The notes below the pieces were generated by a model. The model worked only from the letters and a program-made list of their open reading frames with translations, did not search any database and was not told where the DNA came from. A program made the position numbers and the translations under genes. Of a stretch of DNA of 64,000 nt, positions 37,393-47,830 are shown piece by piece. Source of the stretch: Ursus arctos (taxonomy: Eukaryota > Chordata > Mammalia > Carnivora > Ursidae); assembly GCF_023065955.2 (NCBI RefSeq), contig NC_079873.1, forward strand, positions 98,742,128 to 98,806,127, read 5' to 3'. How positions within the stretch are numbered: position 1 is the first letter of the stretch; each line of letters begins with the position of its first letter.

Positions 37393-39892
37393 TCTCTTTT
37401 TTTGCTGATAAATATGGCTAGGGGTTTATCAATTTTATTAATTATTTCAAAGAATCAGCTCCTGGATTCATTGATGCATTCTACTTTTTTGTTGCTATAT
37501 CATTTATTTCTACTCTAATCTTCATTATTTCCCTTCCTGTGCTGCCTTTAGGCTTCAACTGTTGTTCTTTTCGTAGCTCCTTTTGGTCTAAGATTAGGTT
37601 GTGCATTTGAGACTTTTCTTGCTTCTTGAGGTAGGCTGTATTGCTAATATACTTCCCTCCTCCTAGGACCACTTTTGCTGCATCCCAAAGCTTTTGGACT
37701 GTTGTGTTTTCATTTTTATTTGCTTCCATGTATTTTTTATTTCTTCTTTAATTTCCTGGTTAACCTATTCATTCTTTAGTAAGATGTTGTTTAACCTCCA
37801 TGTATTTGTGGTGCTTCCAAATTTTCTTGTGGTTGACTTCACGTTTCATAGCGTTGTGGTCTGAAAATATTCAGGGTATGATCTCAATCTTTTTGTACTG
37901 GTCAAAGCCTGATTTGTGACCCAGTATCTGTGATCTAGTCTAGAGAATGTTTCATGTGCACTAAAAAGAATGTATATTCTGCTGCTTTAGGATAAAATGT
38001 TCTGAATATATCTGTTAAGTCCATCTGGTCCAGTGTGTCATTCAAAGTCATTGTTTCCTTGTTGATTTTGTGCTTAGATGATCTGCCCATTGCTGTCAGT
38101 GGGGTGTTAAAGTCCCCTACTATTATTGTATTATTATCAATGAGTTTGTTTATGTTTGTTATTAATTGATTTATATATTTGGGTACTCCCAAATTGGGGC
38201 ATAAATATTTATGATTGTTAGATCTTCTTTTTGGATAGACCCCTTTATTATGATACAGTGCCCTTCTTCATCTTTTTATAGTCTTCTTCATGTATTATTA
38301 TAGTCTTTGGTAAATCTGGTTTGTTTGATATAAGTATGACTACTTTGGCTTTCTTTTGATGTTCATTAACATAATAGATGGTTCTCCAACCCTTCACTTT
38401 CAATCTTCAGGTGCCTTTGGGTCTAAAATGAGTCTCTTGTAGGCAGCATATAGATGGGTCTTGTTTTTTTTTTTTAATCCATTCTGACACCCTATGTCTT
38501 TTGGAGCATTTACTCCCTTTACATTTAGTGTGATTATTAATAGATATGAATTTTGTGCCATTGTATTACTTTTTAAGCCATTGTTTCTGGAGATTATCTT
38601 TGTTCCTTTCTAGTCTTTGTTGCTTTTGGTTTTTCTTTCGCACTCAAAGAATCCCCTTTATTATTTCTTGCAGGACTGGTTTAGTGGTCATGAACTGCTT
38701 TAGTGTTTGTTTGTCTAGGAAACTCTTTATCCCTATTTCTATTCTGAATGACAGCCTTGGTGGATGGAGTATTTTTGGTTTCATATTTTTCTCATTTACC
38801 ATGTTGAATATATCATGCCACTCTCTCCTGGCCTGTGAAGCTTCTGTGGAGATATTTGCTGCTAACCTTATTTATCTTCCTTTGTTATTTAAGGACTTTT
38901 TCGTCTTGTTGCTTTTAGGAATTTTTTTTCTTTATCTCTATATTTTGCAAATTTACTTACAATATGTCTTGGCATTGGCCTGCTTTTGTTGATTTTTATG
39001 GGAGTTCTCTATGCCTCCTGGATTTGGTTGTCTGTTTCCTTCCCCAGATTAGGGAATTTTTCAGCTATAATTTGCTCAAATAAACCCTCTGCCAATTTTT
39101 CCCTCTCTTCTTCTGGGACTCCAATGATGTGAATGTTATGCTTTATGGAGTCACTGAGTTCCCTAAGTCTCCATTTATGATCCCATATTTTTCTTTCCCT
39201 CTTCTTTTTGTCTTCATTATTTTCCATAATTTTTATCTTTTTTATCACTTATTTGTTCCTCTGCTTCTTCCATCCTTTTGATCATTACATCTAGTTGCTT
39301 TTGCATCTTGGTTATAGCTTTTTTTTTTTTCCGTCTTGGCCTGATTAGTTTTTAGGTCTTTTATCTCTGTGGTAAAGCACTCCCTGGTGTCTCTATGCTT
39401 TTCTCAAGCCCAGCTATATCCTTATGATTGTTACTTTAAATTTTGGTTCAGGCATATTACTTATATCTGTTTCAAATAGTTCCCTGGCCAAGACCTTTTC
39501 TTGTTCTTTCTTTTGGGATGAATTCCTCCATCTTTGCATTTTGTCTAGGTCTCTGCCTTCTGTGTGTTAGGAATGCTTGTTGTATGTCCTGTTCCTGAGA
39601 ATAATATCTTTATTAAGAAGAGGCCATAAACTGTCCAAGGCCTGGTGCTTCAGGAATCATTCTGGCATATGTAGTGTGCACTCTGTTGATGTGTTTTGGC
39701 CACTCTTTCCCTCAGGTCTGTCCTCTGCAGAGTTTCTCCTTGCCTGCAGTGGGGAGTGTTTTGCCCTTGTCCACTGTGTGGTGAGTTTTTACTAGGTGTG
39801 CTCTGGTCTGCTTGTTAACAGAGATCTGATGCTATTTCCACTAGAGTTGAAGCTTTGTAGCACTCTATGGTCAGTAGTTGTGTTGTGTGTGA

Positions 39893-40700
39893 GGGTTTGT
39901 GCTTATCTTCTGGGGGAAGGGCCCACTGCTCCAGTTCTCAGGCACATTTGTCCTAGTAAAGCAGCACTTACAGAGTGTAAGGGGGGTGGGACTTAGTGGG
40001 GTTAGGTCACCACTGTTAGCGCTGCGCTGTTTATTGACGTTACTTTATGCTGAGGGGCAGGGGAGAGAAATGAGACCAGCCCTCTTGCTCACCCTGGAGA
40101 GGGGAGTTCACACCTGTTGGTGTCCAGGAAGCCCTCACAGAAGACTGAACAATCTTCCTTCATGTGTCTCAGGTGTCCCTCAGATCCCTGGCTTCACCCT
40201 GTCTGTGTCCTGGCTAACTGCCCGTCTTGTAGTTCAGTGCACCTGTTTATCTCAGGCAGGCCAGCTAAGTTTTAAAACTCCAAACTTTAGGGATTTGGCA
40301 TGGGGAGGACCCGCACTCATCCTCTGGATGGGGGAGTCTCTGCACTGGGACTGGTGTAGGTTTGTCCCAGAAAAGCAGTCACACCAAAGCACAGGAGTTT
40401 GGCATTTAGAGTAAAGCCCAGCAAAAAGCTGGTATCCAGGTTAGCCACCTCAGCTGGTGTCTTTGTGCCTATGCTGAGGGGTGGGGGAGCATAATGGCAC
40501 CCTCTGTCTCTTTTGTCCCTTGAGAGGCAGTGCCATCTCTCCCAGATGCACTCAAAGAAGGGGGAAATATTTCTCCCTGTGCATCCCAGGGGATCATCAG
40601 ATTGTGCCTTCTGCTGCACATTCTCTGCCCTCCTTCTCCATAGGAGCACTGCAGTGCCCACCAGGCTCCATACCCACTGTGGCATGGACCTCTAAAATTC
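39893..40700 (-). repeat. two tandem ~400-bp units in the L1-C 5'UTR
   Basis: Unit 1 (about 39893-40300) and unit 2 (about 40300-40700) share ordered motifs: CTGGGGGAAGG / GGGGGAGTC, AGCAG...CAC, ATGCTGAGGGG(C/T), ACAGAAGACTGAA / CAAAGAAGGGGGAA, a CCCTCAGATCCC / GGATCATCAGATTG block, and AAAACTCCA / AAATTCCAG near the end. They are diverged, so only alignment would give the exact period. Confidence 0.6.
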
Positions 40701-40819
40701 CAGTCTTTGAGCTCTGCTGGTTGTAAGAACTCAAAAAAATCAGCCCCTCTCATTTTCCAGTCAATGGCTTTGGAAGTGTTTTCCTTGTGCAATCCCATGT
40801 GTTCTCCCCTTCTCTCTCC

Positions 40820-40821
<2 letters not shown>

Positions 40822-40861
<40 letters not shown>
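40822..40861 (+). repeat. (TC)n microsatellite
   Basis: About 20 uninterrupted dinucleotide units within the L1-C 5'UTR. Confidence 0.97.
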
Positions 40862-40863
<2 letters not shown>

Positions 40864-41106
40864 TCTTTCTGTGATCAGGGCTCCCTCCTCTCTGCAGCAC
40901 ATGGGATCCTTCTCTCCCCCAAATCATGTCTCTGCACTTCCTGCCTTTCACATCGTGGCCTCTTCTCTCCCTCTAGTTGTGCAATTTGTTCTGTCCGTTT
41001 TCAGATTGATTTCTTGGGTATTCAGAATGAGTTGATATTTATCTTGCTGTGTTCAAGGGATGAAACAAGTCTAGGGTTTTCCTGCTACTCCACCATCTTA
41101 GCTCAT

Positions 41107-42560
41107 TAATCCAAAACCCATACCCTCACTTTCAATCTCTAGGTGTCTTTAGTCTAAAAAGAGACTGTGGACTCTGGGAAACAAACTGAGAGCCTCAGAG
41201 GGGAGGGGGTGGGGGATTGGGATAGGCCAGTGATGGATATTAAGGAGGGCACATATTGCATGGTTCACTGGGTGTTATACGCAAATAATGAATCATGGAA
41301 CATTATATCAAAAACTAAGGATATACTGTATGGTGACTAACATAGCATAATAAAAAATTGTTATAAAAAAACTGCAAAAAAAATGAGTCTTGTAGGCAGC
41401 TAAAATGAGTTTCTTGTAGGCAGCACTCAGGTGAGTCATTTTTTTTTAATTCATTCTGACACCCTATGTCTTTTGATTGGAACGTTTAGTCCATTTACAT
41501 TCCAAATAATTATTGATAGATATGCATTTAGTGTCAGTTTATTACTTGTTTTGTTGTTTCTGGAGATTTTCTCTGTTCCTTTCTTGTCCTTGTCAGTTTT
41601 GGTCTTTCATTTCCACCTGGTCCCCTTTAATTTTTCTTGCAGGGTTGGTTTAGTGGTCACAAACTCCTTTAGTTTTATTTGACTGGGGAACTCTGTCTCT
41701 CCTTTGTTCTGAATGATAGCCTTGATGTTCTCAGGGAAGCACTCCAAGAAGAGTGAATAATCTCCCCCCTGTCTATCCCAGGCATTTTTCAAATCAGCAT
41801 TTTCACACTTTCTACCTCTTGGGCTCCAGGCAGGGGCCCGTGTTAGTCTTCTGGGGGAAGGTCTCACTGCACTGGGATTGAAGGAGGTTTGACCAAGAAG
41901 GGCAGTCATGCCAGAGTGCAGGGACTTGGGACTTGGAGTAAGCAGGCTAAACAGCCAGTGTTGGGGCTGAGCTACCCTTGGCATGTAGCTCTGCATTTGT
42001 GCTTGGTGGGGTGGTAGGAAATGATGCCTTCTGGTTCCTTTGGCGCCTGGAGAGTCATCTCTGTAAATGCTACTTCTCAGGGATATGCTCCACAAAGAGT
42101 GAATAATCTCCCCTCATCTGTCCAAGCCTTCCTCAGATTGTGCCATCTGCCCCCCAAGTTTTTTGCCTGCCTTCTCTGTTGGAGTAGGGTAGTGCCCTCA
42201 GTGATCTATCCCAGCCAAGCCTGCCAACCTTTAAAACTCCAGTCTTCAAGCTCTGCTGGTTGCAAAAACTCACAAAAATCAGCTCCTCTCATTTTCCCAG
42301 ACAATGGCTTTGGGGACGTAATCTCTTTGTGCATTCCCCTGTGTGCTTTTCTCTCTCACACCTTTTTCTGTGACCAGTGCTCCCTCCCCTACACAGCACC
42401 TGCAATCTTCTTCTCACCCAAACCATGTCTCTGCACTTCCTACCTTCCTCAATGTGGCAGTCCTCAGATTGATTTCTTGGGTATTCAGAATGATTTGATA
42501 GTTATCTATTTGTGTTTGAGGGATAGGATGAGCCTAGGGTCCTCCTCCTAGATCCCTCTC
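41107..42560 (-). mobile_element. partial L1 (L1-D), antisense, head-to-tail with L1-C
   Basis: Begins in the ORF2 N-terminal region (CCTCACTTTCAATCTCTAGG, compare 38394), continues through a fragment of ORF1 (GGTTTAGTGGTCACAAACTC) with most of ORF1 missing after about 41710, and then a 5'UTR up to about 42560. No 3' half of this element exists to the left; L1-C is there instead. Nested L1 tail at 41161-41382. A 22-bp tandem duplication (AAAATGAGTCTTGTAGGCAGC) lies at about 41380-41423. Confidence 0.82.
41161..41382 (+). mobile_element. short L1 3'-end insertion inside L1-D, sense
   Basis: GAGACTGTGGACTCTGGGAA through GGTGACTAACATAGCATAAT and an A-rich end. Same element type as 58354-58584. 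It interrupts GTCTAAAA / AAAATGAGTC of ORF2. Confidence 0.88.
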
Positions 42561-42650
42561 TAATTTTTATTTTTGACAAATGCATCATAATAATGAAGAT
42601 GATAATGGTATGGGAAATGAAACTGAGTGGAGGATATATGGGAACTTTCT
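42561..42650 (+). mobile_element. old L1 3'UTR, part 2
   Basis: TTTTTGACAAATGCATCATA and GAGGATATATGGGAACTTTC directly continue the element that stopped at 34531. The flanks TAATTTTTT (34524) and TAATTTTTA (42561) may be the target duplication of the 8-kb L1 block between them. Confidence 0.75.
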
Positions 42651-42686
42651 TGTATTAAGGTTCTCCAGAGAAACAGAATCAAAAGG

Positions 42687-42736
<50 letters not shown>

Positions 42737-43071
42737 GTAGTAGTATGAGTTAGTTCCAGCCCAAGTCCAAAGGTGTAAAAAAACAAAAACAAAACAAAAC
42801 AAAAACCCCTTACAATGTCCTAGTTCCAGGCAGTCAGAAAGAAGAAAATTCCCTCTTACTCAAGAGAGGGTCGGTCTTCTGGTTCTATTCAGGCCTTCAA
42901 ATGATTGAATAGATTTCACGCAACTAAGGGAGCACAATATGCTTTTTCAGTCTACCGGCTGGAATCTTAATCTCATCCAGAAACACTCTCATAGACATAA
43001 CTAGAATGTTGGAACAAATGTCTGGGCATCCCATGTCCCAGTCAGGTTTATATGTAAAATTAACCATCACA
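42651..43071 (-). mobile_element. solo LTR-like repeat (MaLR-like), antisense
   Basis: TGTATTAAGGTTCTCCAGAG at the left, ...AATTAACCATCACA at the right. Same family and orientation as 25235-25649, reverse of 44596-44990. It contains a long (AT)n. It splits the old L1 3'UTR. Confidence 0.8.
42688..42733 (+). repeat. (AT)n microsatellite followed by (TAG)n
   Basis: About 22 uninterrupted AT units, then four GTA/TAG units; an A-rich CAAAA repeat follows at about 42780-42808. Likely length-polymorphic. Confidence 0.97.
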
Positions 43072-43076
43072 TCCCT

Positions 43077-43140
43077 ATACTAACCTTTTAGCTTTTGTAT
43101 AAATCTAAAATTATTCCCAGATAAAAATTCATCTAAAAAA
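43077..43140 (+). mobile_element. old L1 3'UTR, part 3 (tail)
   Basis: TATACTAACCTTTTAGCTTT and TATAAATCTAAAATTATTCC fit the extreme 3' end of the same old L1 after the LTR insertion. Confidence 0.6.
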
Positions 43141-43199
43141 ATCTATCCAGAATGTTTTGGTTATAGTTGTGCAGGGATCAAATTGGACAACTGCTATAA

Positions 43200-43375
43200 A
43201 TCCCTTCTAGGTGGCACTTTGATACAAATCAATAACAACTGCCCTCAAATCACTATAAGCTCTTTGAGGAGTTGTTGACTTTAAGTGAGGGCAGGACTTG
43301 ATGGTATTCATCTCTGTATCTTAAGCACATAGCAGAGCCCTTGACAAATATTTTTGAATGAATTGACATTATCAC
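43200..43375 (+). repeat. LINE-2 (L2) 3' end
   Basis: TCATCTCTGTATCTTAAGCA, then CATAGCAGAGCCCTTGACAA and ATATTTTTGAATGAATTG match the classic L2 3' end in order. Confidence 0.75.
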
Positions 43376-44590
43376 CTCATAATAAAAAGTTTCAAATTGA
43401 ATTTTCATGGAAATGGTGTAAAAAACTTTCTCCCAACTTCCTCACAGTTAAAAAGTTCTTCAGAGGAGGCTCTTAGAAGGGTTAAAAAAAATACCCTTTA
43501 TATATCAAGTGGAACAATGGAAAAGTAAGGGACTGCAAATCACTCTTGGGGGTCTCCCAACATACAAAAGCTATTCAAGCTGTGCCTCCATGTTTTATGA
43601 TGTCAGCAAGGGCCTTCTCAGTGAATGATTACAACCTTGTATTTATTCACTATCCATCTTTTATCTTATAATGCAATAGCTGTTCCAAGTTGTAAATTTG
43701 AACATTCTTTTTTGGATTTTTCTAAGCATATCACCTAGAGTCCTGTGGATGTATGATTTTCCATGTTACTGCAGGATCTTATCACAAAGTACATTCTTTA
43801 ACATTCTCACATTTGAGTTTAGAGGCATATATGCAAGAAACCTTTTGGGGGAAATGTCATACATGTTTGTTTTGAAATTAAAATATGCAAGAATCTTCAT
43901 ATTCTTCTCTCCTGCTTTATTCTAAAACTGCAAGTAAATATTAAATGAATCTCAGCAAGAAATATAGAAATACTCTTAAACCCTGAGTTTAGGGCATATA
44001 CAGCATGAATTGTTATAATAATATATGATTTTATCTTCATTTGAAATAGTTTCAAGTATCCAAAATTATAATCTTTAATACAAAAATATTTATTTTGAAG
44101 ACAGTATTTAAATTTTTTATTCATCAATTAGATCTGTATTTAAATTCTTGAAATAAACCGAGGTTAGAACAATAGAGAAAAATGAAGGAGATTGAGAAAA
44201 AGAAGGTAAATGATGTAGGATAAAGTATCAAGTTGGAAGAAGAAGAGAGGTGTGTCACTACACTACACAAGTGCGTAGTGATATTTTTACTGATTTTGAC
44301 AAAGGAAAAATAAAACCTCATGCTCTTCTGGAAACAGTCCTCAGGATAAAGGCACAAAACTGCTGATAATTCACCAATTCACCAGCACAAAGAAGGGAGA
44401 TCCTTGAAATTTATCCATTTAATCACATTGATGAGGAACCTCTTGTCTAGATTATTATCATAACAGGGGTTGTTTAGTATTCCACCTATGTTTGAAGTGG
44501 TAAATAAGAATTCTTACAGGAGCCTGGGCACATTCTGGCCATGAGAAGAGACCTCCCTCTCATCCCAGTCCCATTTAGATGATCTCATTA
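43376..44590. other. unassigned AT-rich DNA
   Basis: No gene or repeat recognised. Confidence 0.5.
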
Positions 44591-44595
44591 CCATC

Positions 44596-44990
44596 TGTGA
44601 TGGTTAATTTTGTGTTGGTTTGGCTAGGCCCAGTTATTTAATCAAACACTAATCTAGGTTTTGCTGTGAAGGTATTTTTCCTATGTGGTTAATAGCTATA
44701 ATCAGTTGACTTTAAGTAAAGGAGATTACCCTTGATAATATAGATCTCATCCAATCAGTTTAAGACCTTAAGAGCAAAAACAGGTTTCCTGGAGAAAAAG
44801 AAATTCTGCCTCAAGATTGCAGAATTAACTCTCACTTGAGTTTCTAATCAGCTGGCCTGCCTGACGGCTTTCATACTTGCCAGTTCCTACAATTGTAAAA
44901 ACCAATTCGTTAGAAATAAATCATATATTTTTATATGATATATATGTATTTTCCCCTATTCAGTTTTCCTGGAGAATCCTGACTGATACA
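44596..44990 (+). mobile_element. solo LTR (MaLR-like) with perfect 5-bp target duplication
   Basis: Starts TGTGATGGTTAATTTTGTGT and ends GAGAATCCTGACTGATACA (TG...CA). It is flanked on both sides by CCATC (44591-44595 and 44991-44995), which fixes its borders. Reverse complement of the family at 25235 and 42651. Confidence 0.9.
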
Positions 44991-44995
44991 CCATC

Positions 44996-45704
44996 CTTAC
45001 CCCTAAGTTTTTAAATAAAGTTAAAACTAAGTATAATATAATTATTATAATGGGAGCAATCAGTAAAATTACATATAATAATCTTCTCTTTGTACTCTTC
45101 AGCCTTGTCATCAGTTTGGTGGATAGCTGGTCAATGAAATTAGGAAAGCTATTTTCAAAAGTGCATGAAGTAGAAAAGTCTTAATTTAATATTTCCTGGT
45201 TCTAATTAGAATGATTGATGGAGGTGTTGCATAATCATACAGAACTGTTCAGAATTTAGAAGTGCCTTTCCTCTGAAAGTCAAGTGGTCTACAAGTGGGA
45301 AAACTATAAATTCTCTCAAAATCCTTTAATATTTTCAAGATACATATATTTCTCATATCACTACCTATATTATACATATCAGAATTGACAACATTTTTTG
45401 TAATGATGAGTATGTGGCTACTGAGCAGCTATTATGATGGAGAACTTAAATTTTAAATTTTATTCATTTTGATTAGTTTAAATATAAATATAAAGGACAT
45501 GTGACTTGTGGTTACCATATTGGACAGTATAGACTGTATTATATGTATTTTAAATATGAACCTTAAGTTTAAGTAAAAAAATAAACATTTGTAGTGCCAC
45601 AGTAAACTGAGTAATATAATTTTGGCACATTTGGTCTGTTTCTTATGTCACTTTAAATGTAAATTTCCATGGTTATGTTCTCTGAAGATAGTATGAAAAA
45701 CATG
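44996..45704. other. unassigned AT-rich DNA
   Basis: No gene or repeat recognised. Confidence 0.5.
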
Positions 45705-45758
45705 TTTTATTTTATTTTATTTTATTTTATTTTATTTTATTTTATTTTATTTTATTTT
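45705..45758 (+). repeat. (TTTTA)n, derived from the poly(A) tail of the retrocopy
   Basis: About ten TTTTA units placed exactly where the poly(A) tail of the adjacent antisense EEF1A1 retrocopy should be. Best explained as a poly(A) tail turned into a pentanucleotide repeat. Confidence 0.9.
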
Positions 45759-47687
45759 TCTCATTAAACGTTTGTTTTAATGGGTCTCAAAATTCTGTGA
45801 CAGATTTTTGGCCAAGTTGTTTCCATACTGATTTTAAAAACCAATAACTTAAAACTGCCAAACACACATACACAAAACAAATGGTCCACAAACATTCTCC
45901 TTTCCTTTTGAAGGTTTTATAATGCATTATGCTCATTAACCAGTCTTTTACTATTAAATTTAATGACCAATTGACACAAACAATTCTGAGACCATTCTTC
46001 CACCACCGATTAAGACTGCGGTGGCAGGTATTGGGATTAATATTCATTTAGCCTTCTGAGCTTTCTGGGCAGGCTTGGTGACCTTGCCAGTTCCAGCTGC
46101 CTTCTTGTCCACTGCTTTGATAACACCCACAACAACCATCTGTCTCATATCACAAGCAGCAAAATGGCCCAGAGGAGAATAGTCAGAGAAGCTCTCAACA
46201 CACATAGACTTGCCAGGAACCATATCAATGATGGCAGCATTACCAGATTTCAAGAACATGGGGCCATCTTCCAGCTTTTTTCCAGAACGATGATCAATCT
46301 TCTCCTTCATCTCTTCAAACTTGCAAGCAACGTGAGCTGTGTGACAATCCAGCACAGGTACGTATCCAGCACTGATTTGGTCTGGATGGTTCAGGATAAT
46401 CACCTGAGCTGTGAAGCCAGATGCTTACATTGGTGGGTTATTTTTGCTGTCACCAGCCGCATTACCATGATGAACATCTTTGACAGATAGGTTCTTGACG
46501 TTGAAGCACACATTATCCCCAGGAATAGTCTTATTCAAGCTTCATGGTGCATTTCGACACACTTGAGTTCAGTTGTAACATTGACTGGAGCAAAGGTGAC
46601 CACCATGCTGGGTTTAAGAACACCAGTCTCCGCTCAACCCACAGGGACAATACCAATACCACCAATTTTGTAGATGTCCTGGAGGGGGAGACACAAGGGC
46701 TTGTCAGTTGGATGAGTTGATGGAAGAATGCAATTCAGGGCTTCAAGCAGCATGGTTCCACAGGCATTGCCATCTTTATGGGTGAATTTCCATCCCTCAA
46801 ACAAAAAAGCATGTTAGTATTTGTCTCTATCATGTTGTCACCATTACAACCAGAAATTGGCACAGATGCTACTGTGTCAGGGTTGTAGCCAATTTTCTTA
46901 ATGTAGGTGCTGACCTCCTTAACAATTTCCTTATATCTCTTCTAGTTATAGGGTGGCTCAGTGGAATTCATTCTGTTAACACCAATAATTAATTGTTTCA
47001 CACCCAGGGTGTAAGTGAAAAGGGCATGTTCATGGGTCTTCCCATTCTTTGAGATACCTGCTTCAAATTCACAATACCAGCAGCAACAATAAGACATCAC
47101 AATCAGCCTGAGATGTGCTGTAATCATGTTTTTTTTTTTTAGATTTTTATTTATTTATTTGACAGAGAGAGAGACAGCCAGCAAGAGAGGGAACACAAGC
47201 AGGGGGAGTGGGAGAGGTAGAAGCAGGCTCCTAGCAGAGGAGCCTGATGTGGGGCTCGATCCCAGAACGCCGGGATCACGCCCTGAGCCGAAGGCAGACG
47301 CTTAACCGCTGTGCCACCCAGGCGCCCCTGTAATCATGTTTTTGATAAGGTCTCTGTGTCCTGAGGCACCAATGATGGTCACATAATACTTGCTGTTTTC
47401 AAATTTCCACGGGGAGGCATCAATGGTGATACCATGTTCACATTCAACTTCCAGTTTATTCAAGACCCAGGCATACTTGAAGCAGCCCTTTCCCATCTTA
47501 GCAGCCTCCTCAAATTTTAGAATAGTCCTTTTGTCAATCCTACCATATTTGTAGGTCACATGACCAGTAGTGATAGACTTGCTTAAAACTACATGTCCAA
47601 TGATGACAATGTTGATAAGAGTCTTTTCTTTTCCCATGGTAGTTTACATGACACCTGTGTTCTGGCAGCAAATCTGTTGTGAAAAAG
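45759..47687 (-). pseudogene. EEF1A1: processed pseudogene of translation elongation factor 1-alpha 1
   Basis: EEF1A1 is the GTPase that brings aminoacyl-tRNA to the ribosome. This intronless antisense copy spans the whole mRNA. The 5'UTR starts at about 47687 with a CTTTTTC-type terminal oligopyrimidine start, the ATG is at 47635-47637, the stop (TGA) is at 46044-46046, and the 3'UTR runs to 45759, followed by a tail-derived repeat. The C-terminus [13 protein letters not shown] ending and the start MGKEKT are clear. It is dead: the GTP-binding loop GHVDSGKS has become GHVVLSKS, the DAPGH motif is GASGH, several frameshifts are present, and a SINE interrupts it at 47134-47338. Without the SINE and its duplicated target, the coding span is about 1374 bases against 1389 for the intact gene. 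A faint target duplication (GAAAAACATG... / GAAACACAG...) may flank it. Confidence 0.97.
47134..47338 (-). mobile_element. SINEC (bear-type) inside the EEF1A1 pseudogene
   Basis: T-rich left end, GACAGCCAGCAAGAGAGGGA, and reversed head GCCACCCAGGCGCCCC. A perfect 15-bp target duplication TGTAATCATGTTTTT lies at 47119 and 47339. It is near consensus, so it is much younger than the pseudogene. Confidence 0.98.
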
Positions 47688-47734
47688 GAAACACAGATTA
47701 TTTTATAAAAGGTTTTATTCACAACATGAATATA

Positions 47735-47830
47735 TTTTTAATTTAAATTCAATTAGCCAACATATTAGTTTCAGATGTAGAGTTCAATAATTCATCAGTT
47801 GCATATAACACCCAGTGCTCATCACATCAT
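47735..47830 (-). mobile_element. very short L1 3'-end insertion
   Basis: TTTTTAATTTAAATTCAATT, AGCCAACATATTAGTTTCAG, AACACCCAGTGCTCATCACA: about 95 bases of the carnivore L1 3' end, antisense, just upstream of the EEF1A1 retrocopy. Closest to the 1040-1148 and 63685-64000 types. Confidence 0.85.

Larger units (their letters stand above)
34532..41106 (-). mobile_element. nearly full-length L1 (L1-C), antisense
   Basis: From left to right: 3'UTR (34532-34900), ORF2 with a deletion of roughly 440 bases near 35060 (relative to 50900-51260), RT box at about 36125-36145 reading FVDNTIL (second catalytic aspartate lost), endonuclease part (37935-38192, with GDFNTPL), ORF1 (about 38600-39540) and a long 5'UTR ending near 41106 at CTACTCCACCATCTT. 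It contains a nested L1 fragment (36381-36587) and a SINE (37197-37392). Many stops; inactive. Confidence 0.92.

Noticed and set aside
46164..46490. A 108-residue plus-strand open frame
   Set aside because: Antisense shadow of the EEF1A1 pseudogene.
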